A DNA stretch of 64,000 nt from Diplosphaera chodatii (Eukaryota; Chlorophyta; Trebouxiophyceae; Prasiolales; Stichococcaceae): positions 186,001 to 250,000 of the forward strand of contig JAALGY010000033.1 of assembly GCA_032358165.1 (NCBI GenBank). Direction: 5' to 3'. The notes beneath the pieces are model-generated. The model had not been told where the DNA came from. It worked only from the letters and a program-made list of their open reading frames with translations, and searched no databases. Below, piece by piece: positions 34,117-44,794 of the stretch; within the stretch, counting starts at the first letter, position 1; each line of letters opens with the position of its first letter. Position numbers and translations under genes: made by a program.

Positions 34117-37100
34117 TCACCCCTTGTTGACCAGCGCCACGACGACGGTGATGTCGTCCACCTTGCCGCCCCGGGGCCGCAGCCGCTGCCACGGCGGCAG
34201 CTCCCCCGCCCGCGCCGCCGCCGCAATCCAGGGCGTCCGCGAGTCCTTGTCGTTCACCTGAGCGGGCGGTAGTGTCTGATGCTGTCACCACAGGCCATGG
34301 GCACAGCATACGGTAGCTTGAGCAGCTGAGCAGGACACTCTGACTTTGAAGACCATCGCGCCGCAGAAGATGCCTGACCAGCAAGCGGCCACCTTCAAGC
34401 TTGGACCGCCCAACCATCCATACACCGCGCTTCTCAAAGCACGAGCTGCCAAAAGGAACACCATGACGTGAGCGCAAGTGAAGTGGAGTGGAGGCCCACC
34501 TTTGAGACAGCAGCGTCCGCAAGCGCAGCAGCTGCGACCTGCGCCATGCGCTCGTCCCTCTTGCCCTGCAGCAAGGGCGTGCTGTGGCTCAACACCTTGC
34601 AGGCAAGCTCCCGACATATGCTCAGAACGTAATTGCCGCATGCGCTGCAGCCAGGCGGCTGTGGCCAGCAACGGTCAGGCGAATCTGCAACTAAGATTTT
34701 TTAAAGCACCTGGACGAGGGCATTCACGATCTCGGCGATCTCCTCATCGAAAAGGTTGTCAAACAGGCCATCGGAGGCGATGACCATGGTGTCTCCCGGC
34801 GCCACCTGCATACACCGTGACGCTAATGGGGACCTCAGGGTACCGACGTCCGTTGAGCATGGACCACAGCACTGTCGACGAGCAGTGCAGCTGCGACGCT
34901 GCAACACGCCTCTGAATGATCTCATACTTCAGGGCGCACCTCGATGTCATAGAGTTCCGCGTCATCCGGCGAGTCCACCTCCTCCTCATCGTCGTCCTCC
35001 TCGATCTTCGCCAGCTGGAAGGGGGTGTTGTAGTCGTGCAACATGTCCTGCGCGTCAAGAGCATAAAGCTCACTTGTCGTCCCTGCTGCTTCAAGGGGAA
35101 CATATTCATTGGTCATGTCACCACCAGCTGCCTCGCCCAGACAGCAAACGACAGTCGCCCGTGTGTACATGGCATGCACCGTACATCCACCAGCGTGCAC
35201 TTGCCAGTAGCTGTCACAGTGCCCGGGTGTGTTGCACAACCTGCTGTTCGCGCATCACTCAAGCCTGTTCTTCAGTGCACTGGCTCCTCAGTCACTCCTC
35301 CACTACGGCACAGTCACTCCTCACCGTGCTGGCAAAGGAGCACTCGCCGTCGCGCACGATGCGCACGCCGCAGTCGCCCAGGTTCGCCACGTGCACGATG
35401 CCGCCCTCGCCGGCCGCCGCCAGGATCACCGTGGCGCTGCCTGCAGCGCAGGTGAAGCCAGATCGATGATCGAGCACTGGGCGGCCAACATCGAGCAGCT
35501 TCCATGCCTGTGGAGGTGACAGCCAAAAAAAACACATGTCGCGGCTTGCTCTGCGGAGTTTCTTGCTGCTGCGACTGGATCACAATCTGGCGACATTAAG
35601 GCAATGCCACTGCGTTGTCCCTTTGCCTTGAGAGGAGAGCCCCGGTCACCTGGCGCGGTGGCCTTCCGGTGGGCGGAGTGCAGCACGCCCCGCAGCCCGT
35701 CATCGTCGTGCTCCCAGTCCCGCTGCGCCAGCGCCTGCTCCAGGTTGCCCACTAGCTGCCTGCGGCATTTGATGCCCGCATCCTGAGCTCATCGCGATGC
35801 TGATCATCAGGAAGGGTCGGACGGTGTCACTCAACAGGAGCTGACTTGGCAGTCAAACGCCGCACGAACTTCAGTCAGACTTGCCGCCTGCTGCGGCATC
35901 AAGCTGCATCTGTAATGAGTGTACAGAAGCAGCATGAAAGCTATCATCATGTTTCCATCATACAGCACCAGGTGCCTAATCCACGTGCCAAGGATAACCT
36001 GGGCCTGGACTCCGAGACAGACTGTATAGGGTCTGTTGCGGAGTACATCCCCGGTGATGCCTGGCATGCGACAGTTCTCACAAGGGGTGTTTCCCCTGCT
36101 GTGTGGTGCATCCTACTGGTGAGGTGACGGTGTGAAACTTGCTGTGTCGATAGCCTTCGGAGGCCGGCAGCTTGCCTGGTGACAGCTGACGACTTGTAGG
36201 GTCTTACGCCAATGGCCATGACAGGGCGACACACCTCGGGAACTCTGCGGGGTTGACGCCGTCCATAACCCACGAGCCGACGCCGTCAGCGACGCCGCAG
36301 GCGCCCCGCCCGTCGCGCAGGATGAAGTACGCGTCCTCCCCGCCCGTCGCCGCCTGTGGAAATGCAGTGGGTGCTGGATACTGGCGCCCGTGACTGGTGC
36401 GCAAAACACTTGCCCAGGCACCGGCAGTTGCTTGTAGCACTCCTCGCACATGCTACACATTCGAGTCAGGAGGTTTCAGATATGCCCTTGTGCAGCACAG
36501 GCCTAAATATTTATGTACGGCGGGGCAGCACTGCTGAAGGGTGGGGGCACCTTCTCGGGGTGGGGCACCAGGCGCGCTGCAGTCACGAGCCGGATCTCCT
36601 CGCCCGTGAAGTCCGCCTCGGGCTCCTCGACGATCGGCTGCGCCTTGCGCCGACGCGTGCCGCCTGCAAGCACATACGCACAGTTGCGGACAGGACAAGC
36701 AGTCATCAGGCACAAGGCCAGGCAGGTTCGTCAACTGTGCATGAGCGTCTTGCAGGGTGACAGGCAAGCAAGATACAGGCATGTCCGCACCCTCGTACTC
36801 CTTCATCATGCGCTCGGCCAGCCAGACCGGGTCCCGGTCATCTGCTGCGGGAGGCTCCTCCTGCACCCAGTGCATCGAATCGTGCTTCGAAAGTCGTTTG
36901 GTATCAGGCAGGCCTCGAAGCCAGTGTCAGCACCAGACTGATTGCTTCAGATCACTGCATCTGGACTGCACAGAGGGTCCAGCAGAGACCATATGCGCAC
37001 CTCCTCTGCGAGCTGCGAGTCGTCGAGCTGCGGCAGCATGGTGAGGTCGGTGCCGTCGGCGTCGGCGGCGCCCGGCTGCTGCTCTGGGGCCCTCGTCGGC

Positions 37101-40028
37101 GGGTCGGCGGTCCTTCCTGCAGTTTGAAAAGGTTCGTATGCCCATTGGAATGGTGCACTTCCGCCCCTGGCAGCTGTGCCCCGAGATTGTGCCCACGCGA
37201 AAAGCGACACCCGCGGGTGCTGGGGACCTACAGCACAGGCATGCCGGCAGGCAAGCTATTTGGCGTGAAGACACGCAGCTCCCTATGCTATGAAGGCGGC
37301 CGCCCGGCGGCGCACCGGCGGCCAGGGAGCGCGGCTGCCGCGGGCGGCTGGCCCAGATGTCGATGGTGCCGTCCTGCATCGTGGGCGGCGGCGTCGGCGG
37401 CTGGGGCGCCGCCTCCTCCTCGTCGTCCGTGTCCTGCGCAGCAGCAGGCAGAAAATTTTGTAGACCATGTTGCAAATGGTAAGTCCCAGTGGCCGACACA
37501 GACACTGGAGAGCTGCAGACCGCGCTGTACACACGCCAGGGTTGGATGACAATGTCATGGCGTCAGAATGTACTTGAGAACCTCAAGTGCGCTTTGCTGC
37601 CACAGCTGCAACATCCCAGCAATGTCCAGATGATCTGCGTACTGATTCGCTGAGCGATCAGCGAGAGGCTTCGGCACTCACCTGGGTGCGCATCGTTTCG
37701 AGGTCCTGGCTGGTCAGGCCGCGGGTGGCGCCGCTGCCGGGCAGGAAGAACTCCTCCGTGTACGGCAGCTCCTCCGACGCAGGCCCTGCAGCGCAGCACG
37801 GATGCGACGTCGCCACAGCTCGGCGCATGGCCAGGCCCTCGACGGACGGTTTGCGGACCGGGGCTCCAGGCTGGGTGCTGCTGACATGGCCTCCCGCAGG
37901 CTGAAACCGGCTGGGGAGCCCGCTTGCGGGGCAGCACAAAGGGGTGTGAGGCTGTGTGGACCTGGCTTGTCCACATCGTCAATCGACACGGTGGCCGTCG
38001 CGTCGTCCCACGTCTGCGTGCGGCTGGCCTCTAGGTCCGAGCTGGTCAACCCTCTAGACGCGCCGCTGCCTGGCAGGAAGAACTCCTCGGTGTACGGCAG
38101 CTCCTCCGAGTCTGGTCCTGCAAGCGTATTCGCCAAGTGCCGGTGTGTCAGCGTCAACCATGGGGGCCTGCGGGCGACGAGGCCTTGGCGGGCGCCATGT
38201 GAAGTAGGCTGAAGAGCAGAGGCCATACGCTCAATGAACACCCATGCGCAGGCTGCATGGCAGGCGCTGCAGCCCGCTGCAACAGGTGTGCACTGCAATG
38301 GGTGTGCAGACTCTCTCGTATACAGCTCTCTTGCATGGCCCTTATTGGTGTGACCTTCGGTCATGAAATGGACAGAGGCTTGCGCCATTCGTCTACGGTC
38401 TACACAGCTGTCCACACATATGTGCAGGTGGCTGGTTACGCATGCTGCCTTGAGCCGAGCCAGTAGTTCCTGAGGATGTCTGTCTTCATACTCAGTCTGA
38501 CCCATAGTTCAGCCCTCAGGATATCAGGATGATCTCTGTGTCATCTCATTTCGACTGCCCACCTGGCTTGTCCACGTCATCGATGGACACTGTGGCCACG
38601 GGGTCGTCCCAGGTCTGGGTGCGGCTGGCCTCCAGGTCGGAGCTGGTCAGGCCCCGCGACGCGCCGCTGCCCGGCAGGAAGAACTCTTCCACGTACGGCA
38701 GCTCCTCGCCGTCCGAGTCTGCAGCCATTCCGTTTGAGAGCACACCTTGAAAGGGCTTCCACTGATGTGCTACTGTCTGGCAAAGGAATACCAAGGAGCA
38801 CACGGGATGACGCCTGCTCATGACGACCAGCTGAATGTAGCGAAAGTGCAGGCGATGCAAACGCAGGTTGCATGTCTGGCGCTACAGAGGCAATTTGGCA
38901 GCTGAACGGAGCCAGCTGTAAGGCGCAGCGGTATGATTTAGGGTTGTGACGATGCCAGGCAGCAAGATCGTGCGCCCGGCTGCTGAGGCCATGCCGCGCA
39001 AGCGTCTCCACCAGAGTTCAAGTGTGTCTGTAGATGTCCCACTCCTGACTGAGCACATGGACCGCTCACTGTAGTTTGGCGTGGCAGCGAGGGTGTCCCC
39101 AGCCAGCTGCGCCGCAGCCGCACCGCCCCCCACCTCGTCTTGCATGCTGTCTGAAACGCCCAGCGGAAAGAACTTGTCATCTGAGGCATCACGCCGCCTG
39201 CGGAACATGTTGACGATGCTCGCCAGCGCGAGCACACCCAGCACCGCCCCGCCGGCAAGGACAATGCGGTACTGCTCCGGCGACAGCACCGGTGCCGACG
39301 GCTGGCTCGCCTCTGCATCCGCCTGGCCCTGCACGGTGTTACAGTTGTCAGCCTGGAAATTGACAGTACTGCTTGTTTGTGCTATGTACCGCGGCATGCC
39401 TACTTCAACACTCAAGTGGTGGTGGCGAGGCGAGCGGGCAGCACAGAATGGGAAGAGGTACCTGCAGGGTGGCAACCTTCCCGCGCGCCTTGGCAGCGAC
39501 CCGCGGGTCCTCCCACTGCGAGACGCCGGTCCTATTGTTGTAATAGTAGGTCGCCTTGGCGGCTTTGTCCCGGAACGCCGTCCAGGTGACACCTTCCAGC
39601 TGGAAGCTCTGCCCATTCTTCAGCACGCCTGCAGAACGAGGACCAGCCGCTGCTCTATGCAGACAGTGTCGCACATGGAAGAAGAAAGGCAGAAGAAGGC
39701 CCGCCTTGGTGCTGCCCTTGCTCAGTGCACGAAGTCCGCTGTGCCACGGAGAGTGCTGCTTCTACCTTGAGGCTTTTGAAAGTCCACTGAGAGTGAAGCA
39801 CACAGATAACGCACCGCCAATGAGACCCCCGTCCTCGCCCCCGATGCCGAGCAGCGCGGTGACACGGACGCTCGTGCAGCGGCCGGCCTGCCACCGGCTG
39901 CGCCTGACCCGGAAGGCCGCCGCTGCAGGGTGCGCCAGCAGCTGCCTCGCGCTCCCTGTGCCGAGCCATGCTGGGCGCTGAAGCACGGCGCCGCCGCCGC
40001 AGCGCAGGGGCTGCGCCTGCCTCAGCAT
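34117..40028 (-). CDS. PP2C-family (PPM) phosphatase with WW domain, membrane helix and three-copy acidic repeat
   Basis: Seventeen exons followed splice by splice keep phase and give 759 aa. Residues 1-71 start MLRQAQPLRCGGGAVLQRPA, Arg/Ala rich and acid-poor, like a plastid transit peptide. A WW domain lies at about 87-113 (Trp 87, Trp 110, Pro 113; YYYNNRTGVSQWEDP). A membrane helix at about 156-177 (RIVLAGGAVLGVLALASIVN) is followed by RRRR. Residues 222-360 are three copies of EELPY(T/V)EEFFLPGSGA(S/T)RGLT. The C-terminal third is a PTC7/PBCP-like PP2C domain: GGEDAYFILRDG, GVADGVGSWVMDGVNPAEF (Asp codon 36285-36287), HVANLGDCGVRIV, VIASDGLFDNLFDEEI (Asp 34770-34772) and KVDDITVVVALVNKG; TGA at 34117-34119. 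Such enzymes dephosphorylate Ser/Thr with two metal ions. Substrate is unknown; an organelle membrane location is inferred. Confidence 0.9.
37682..38718 (-). repeat. Three tandem duplicated coding exons in the PP2C gene
   Basis: Exons 38718-38563 and 38117-37962 are both exactly 156 nt, both start and end in phase 1, and encode nearly identical 52-residue units: EELPYxEEFFLPGSGASRGL, TSSDLEASRTQTWDD, then ATVSIDDVDKP. A third exon (37785-37682, 104 nt) repeats the first two thirds, ends LETMRTQ, and leaves in phase 0. Because the first two are symmetric, either can be skipped or added without a frameshift. The intervening introns are not obviously similar. Confidence 0.93.
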
Positions 40029-41051
40029 GTGGCTGTGTCTGCAATTGTCGGAGCGTTGAGGGAGTTGCTACCAGCCTCCCCCGACTGCCGCTGGCGGGAT
40101 CACCAACTGGCTGCGGCGATCATGCCCGCAGGACTTCAGCAGCACTGGCTGTGACTACGCAAGGGTGCTGCAGCCGGGCCGCCCAGTGCAGCTGTGAGTT
40201 GACCCCACTTGGCTCCTGAGGCTGGGTCAAGCCACGTCCACTCCGGTAGAGGATGTACTGACTGGATGCAAGGCGGGTTCCTGCCACTCCGGGGTCCTGC
40301 GTGCATCCGTCGGGGGGGTCTCAGAATGAAACTAGTCTCATTGCTTTCCTGATGTCCATACAGCAAGCGGACGCCGTCCGCCTGCTTGTGTCTCACCTTG
40401 CCGTACAAGAGCAGCAACATGAATGCAGAGCAACCATGCAGATAAGATGATCGCCCACAAAACAGTGGGGCAGCGAGCCCACCTTCAGCATCACGATACT
40501 TCGTTCAACAATGTGCTCTCCCTGTACAGCAGAGAAGTGCTGCCCCTGCTGTCAAGTGCGACTGATCCTCGACAGGCAAGGGGCACCACACAAACTCGGG
40601 CGCGAGGTGGCTATCGCTACAGGGTTGTTCTCCTCTGCAGGGCAAATCGGTCATGCCTCCCATGTTGTAACAAGTTGCACTGCAGGGAGGCAATAGAAAC
40701 CAAGCACGCAGCCTGAGTGCTTCCAAACTGGATCCATGTGTCTAAGGCATCTGCCGGTGCGAAACCAAAACGTACTCATGCACCCAAAACCATTGGCTGC
40801 AGCACACAAGGTATGCGCGGTGTGCCGCCGACCTGATCTACACCGTCACTGTATCAAGAAGTTGCCTACCCAGTGCATGGCGCGTCGTATTTGCTGGAAC
40901 TGCTGAACCTCAAGATCGAAGGAGCTAGAACACCGCGCAAGGTAGACTGCAACAGGATAGCATCAGCAGACTGCTCATGCTGTGGCCGAAACCTCAGTGC
41001 CACAGGATCACGCATCTGCTCAGCACTGCAACTCAGCAGCCGTGAGCCGGG
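40029..41051. other. Intergenic, PP2C promoter and 3' flank of the 41052-42700 gene
   Basis: No exon-like composition or consistent splice chain on either strand. Short open frames exist on both strands but lack the GC-rich third positions of neighbouring exons. Confidence 0.5.
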
Positions 41052-42700
41052 TCAATAGTATAGTGCCGGGTCGATCGTGGCGACAGCGTGCTGACTGGAT
41101 TCGTCCTTTCCGTGCGCCTTTTTGGCAAGAACATCATTTGCCTCCTTGACCTGCATACAAGCGTGACAGGGGACCGTGAGACGCAACCAGTGCATGCTGT
41201 CTGCTTGCCTTCCGTGCAGTCTGCATGGCACCTGTTGACAGTCGCACCAGAGGCTGCGATGGCCAGGCAGATGGACTGGTGTCTTTCGTGTTTGGACAAC
41301 AAGCCAACAGGGAGTTGCTGCACCAGGTGCAGCTTGAGCACCGGACAAGACAACTGGGGTGTTAGAAGCCGGACTCGCCTTGCGGATGCCCTCAGACGAG
41401 TGCCGCCGCAGGTATTCGCTCACCCCGCCGTGGCCGCTGGGCGACGTTTTGCTCAGCCCTGTCAGCGACAGGCGGGACAGCAATGGCACGCCGCCTGCGA
41501 GTGGGTGCAACTTCCGATGACGATGGCCTCAATTGTTTTTCTTGGCTTGTACAGAGACATGCTACCTTTCTGTGCTCCGCAACGCCTGCAACCGGCGCTG
41601 CAACACAGGTATCGGCAGCTGCTGCCCAGCTGTCTGTCCCACCGCAATACAGCTGTGGGCAATGGTGGCACGCTGCCTGTTGACCCCTCATCGGCTGTGC
41701 TTTCAGCTTGGGGCAAGTGGCACGTACGGCGCGGACATACCCGCGGCCGGCTTGCTGCCGGAGTTGGGCGAGGCCTCAATCGCTGCCTCAGCATCCCCGG
41801 TGCCCGGCTGCAGCGTCCCCGCCGAATCGCTCGCTGCACAGCACGTCACATTGGCCATCACCCACAAGCTGCTGAGCTGCATGCCGCGCCATTGCAAAGG
41901 TCACCACGACAATGGCACCGCCTCAGTTGCATCATGCAACTGCGCCTTTACAGCAGCATGCACGCAGTGTATTTGGCACAGGCACTGGCGTTGAGGTGCC
42001 CCGCTCACCTGACGCTGTGCCGCCGGGCAGCCGCTCATTGGCCAGCTTGGCCTGCCGGGCCGCTGAAGACGTACTGGTGCCTGCTCCAGTCTGCAGACCC
42101 GCCTCTGCTGGCGGCGCAGCGGTGCCGTTGCTGCTGCCAGCGGCCTGCCCGGTTGCCGCTGCTGGGCTGCTGACGGTGCTGGGCTGGTCGGACGCCGCTG
42201 CGACGCTGCCTGCCTCTGCCTGGTGCAAGACATGTTGGAACTTACTGAGCCACTACAACTCACAGTCCTACGGGGCGAACCAGTGTTTGCACAATCAGAA
42301 TGGTGCTCGTCGGAGCCCTCACGTCCCCGTTGACTGCCGCAAGGCAGACAGTGTGTCGTCCAATCGCCGGTGCTCCTCACACGCCGTGCGAAAGGCGCAC
42401 CTTCAGAGAGGGGGTTTCCGCAGCATCCAGGTCCTCCCGCCGGCTCACAGGGGCCGCAACGCTGGTGCGCTGCAGTCCCCCGCCCGACGGCCGTGCTGCC
42501 GGCACTGGCGCCTTGTCGCCGCTGTCGTCTGCACCGCAGTTCAGGCAGCCAAGGTGGATGCTTCGACATGAGGGACGGATAGGGTTGAAGCGCGCACCGC
42601 CCCGCGCCACCAACACGTTTGCAGCAACGCAGCCGCGCCGGCCCGCGTGCCACACCACGGTGCACGCACCTTTCGTGGGCGAGGAGAGGCAGCTGCCCAT
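41052..42700 (-). CDS. Probable N-myristoylated 272-aa protein, unrecognised
   Basis: Five exons in frame (42700-42401, 42219-42009, 41833-41741, 41494-41379, 41150-41052) give 272 aa. It begins MGSCLSSPTKG: Gly2 with Ser6 is the classic N-myristoylation context, and Cys4 could be palmitoylated, so a membrane-associated protein is inferred. A CRSIHLGCLNCG cluster follows. The middle is Ala/Ser/Gly/Pro rich and probably disordered. A conserved-looking tail holds GVPLLSRLSLTGLSK, GGVSEYLRRHSSEGIRK and KEANDVLAKKAHGKDESSQH, ending DPALYY, TGA at 41052-41054. The fourth intron needs a GC donor (AAG|GCGAGT) to keep phase. No family recognised. Confidence 0.6.
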
Positions 42701-43062
42701 CGCGTGGAGTTAGCTTCGGGCAGGTTGGGTGCTGACCTGGCAGCTGTGTCCAGGGCCTCCCCCTGTGCCTGCGGCATGCAACACATGCATTTGCGCAATC
42801 CAGCAGCTTCGGCAGAACACCTAGACACCAGCTCTCTTCACAGTTCCTCGAGGGCTGCAACCTTGCACCACCTTGCGCAACACTGTCCCAGCCATAAAGC
42901 ACGGGATCGGCACCGCCATTTCACAGGCGTGCATTGTTGCGCAGGCACACTTCGCCATGCAGCCGATGATGGCTACAGTCATGTCCGCGTGCAACCCCTT
43001 TGCTGCTTGTGTTATGCTTTGCATGCACGTGTCTCGGTCAGAACGATCACTTTGACAGCGAT
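42701..43062. promoter_or_regulatory. Upstream region of the myristoylated-protein gene, possibly divergent
   Basis: The 362 bases upstream of the ATG at 42700 (-) and of the tentative ATG at 43063 (+). No conserved element stands out. If the plus-strand gene is not real, the non-coding stretch extends to 44794. Confidence 0.35.
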
Positions 43063-44764
43063 GTCAGCCGCCGCCGCAGGTGGCGTCGGCACGAGCCGCA
43101 CCTTGCAGATGTGGCGGCGCGGCAGTGCAATGCAGCGCCGCGCTGGCTTCTCCTGCCGAGTGTCGTGCAAGCTCGATTCGAAGAGCGACGAGCCTGCGGC
43201 GGCTGCACGGCACCACGAAGCAGCGTTGACAGCCGTTGCGATCGGCCAAGTGAATGTTGAGGGAGGCTTTGAGACTCGCCGGCAAGTGTTGCATGCAGCG
43301 AACTCACTATCACGTTCCAGGACGGCCCTTGTCTGCTGATTCCTGACGCTCACGTGAGCATCATCTCATAGTTAGCGCCCCTTAAAGTTGGCAAGTGAGT
43401 TCAGGCCCATTCTGCATCCATGACGTCCACCTTCCTGTGCAGCCCCAGCTTTGCACCAGGCCCCTACCCCAGGAAACACCAAGGCTGTGATAAGGCCATT
43501 AGACAGATCATATACACGTTGCATGACCGAGCCAGGGCAAGCACGACTGCGTGCCTTCGCTGTTGTCTTGCATGTGCGACATCATTCGGCTTGTGGGGTT
43601 GTAGCAGGGCCCTGCCTGGCCAGGTGTCATGGAAGCCGAAAGGTCTTACAGAGAAGATGTCACCAACAGAGTTTGTGGTGCAGGCACAACCCGGGTCACC
43701 CCTGACCATGCAGCACCGGCACTGCCACTATGCTGCAGGCCCCGTGCCATGCTCCCTGCAAAAACCTTGCGGCAGCTTGACTTCCGACAACTACCACCCT
43801 CAACCTGACTTCGAACGTGACTATGCATACTGGCAAGCTAGATCCTGCGGTAAGACCTCTGAATAGGCAGTGGTAAAGGGCTGCTGGAAATCACGAGTGC
43901 ACAGCTGCTGTGCTGCTTGCACCAGCAGACCAGGAGCAAAGCCAAAGGCTCTTGGACCTGCGGACGCGAATGCAACACAAGCCCTGAGCACGCTCCGCTC
44001 TGGGGCACGCCCATCCCGCATAACCCCATCAAGCTCTGCCCGTGTAAACGCATGGCTTGAACCTAACCAAAACCATGCGCTGCTGATAACATCTATCTAT
44101 ATATGCGATGACGCTACTCTGAGGGCAGAGCCATGCTTTGGCCTTCCAGATATAGAAAAAGGACGAGGTTCAGTCGTGCTGCGCCCCGTGTATGGACGCA
44201 GCCTCAGCCTGAGGTATCCGAAGGGCCGCTGGTGCGACGGCACTCGTGAGGCCGGTAAACTGCCTATCAAGAATGTGCGGCTGTTGCATTAGAGCTTGCT
44301 GCTATATTTGGTTTCCAAGAGGGCGCGGTGCGCCTGCCACGCCCTGTGGGCAAACATTTCCCCTTTCGCCAGTCACACGAGCTGTCGGCAGCGCAGCTGT
44401 GAAGAGGAAGGCACCCAGGCCCCGCAGCATTAGGCCTGTGCCACCCGCTGTGGATCACCAGCTGATGGCTGCCGCGTCCTGCTGCCTGTTCTCACACATT
44501 GCAGAGCAGAGATGTTGTCGCTGCTGCTGTCGCTGCCATTGCCCGTGCTTTGCCTTTTGCTGCCCATCCGCTGGCACCATGCTTGCCGATTTGCTGATGC
44601 CCTTGCCTTGCGTGCTGCTTGCTATCGTGCCTGTCCCCAAAACTGCAGGCGCCGTGCTGTGGCGGTGGCGGCATTCGCAGCGGCGGCGGCTGCTGGTCCC
44701 CTGTGGCGCCCTCGCCTCGCCCCGGGCGCGACCCATCAGCGCCGCACAGCTGCTGGCATCGTAG
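43063..44764 (+). CDS. Tentative plus-strand gene, incomplete model, unrecognised
   Basis: Three pieces have the GC-rich third positions of real exons. A first exon from 43063 starts MSAAAAGGVGTSRTLQMWRR and reads to a CAA|GTGAAT donor near 43251; it is Arg/Ala/Ser rich like a transit peptide. A middle exon near 44170-44255 reads VVLRPVYGRSLSLRYPKGRW and ends GCC G|GTAAAC. It joins in phase across a GCGCAG acceptor near 44399 to AVKRKAPRPRSIRPV. A last piece ends ALASPRARPISAAQLLAS, TAG at 44762-44764, only 30 bases from the convergent RRM gene's stop. Connections between first and middle pieces are not established. No family recognised; it could be spurious. Confidence 0.3.
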
Positions 44765-44794
44765 GTGGCCGGCGCTGCGCAGGGGGAAGGGCCG

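Noticed and set aside
41088..42173. 361-codon open frame on the plus strand
   Set aside because: It is antisense to the phase-consistent five-exon minus-strand gene at 41052-42700, and its translation is Cys/His/Arg/Leu-rich without any domain.
41901..42902. 333-codon open frame on the minus strand
   Set aside because: A shifted frame over the first exons of the myristoylated-protein gene; it reads through donors and acceptors and has no recognisable domain.
43420..44292. Long plus-strand frame broken by one stop that could be removed by a 21-nt GTAAG…CAG intron
   Set aside because: Third positions are not GC-biased like real exons here, no family is recognisable, and 21 nt is too short for a normal spliceosomal intron.
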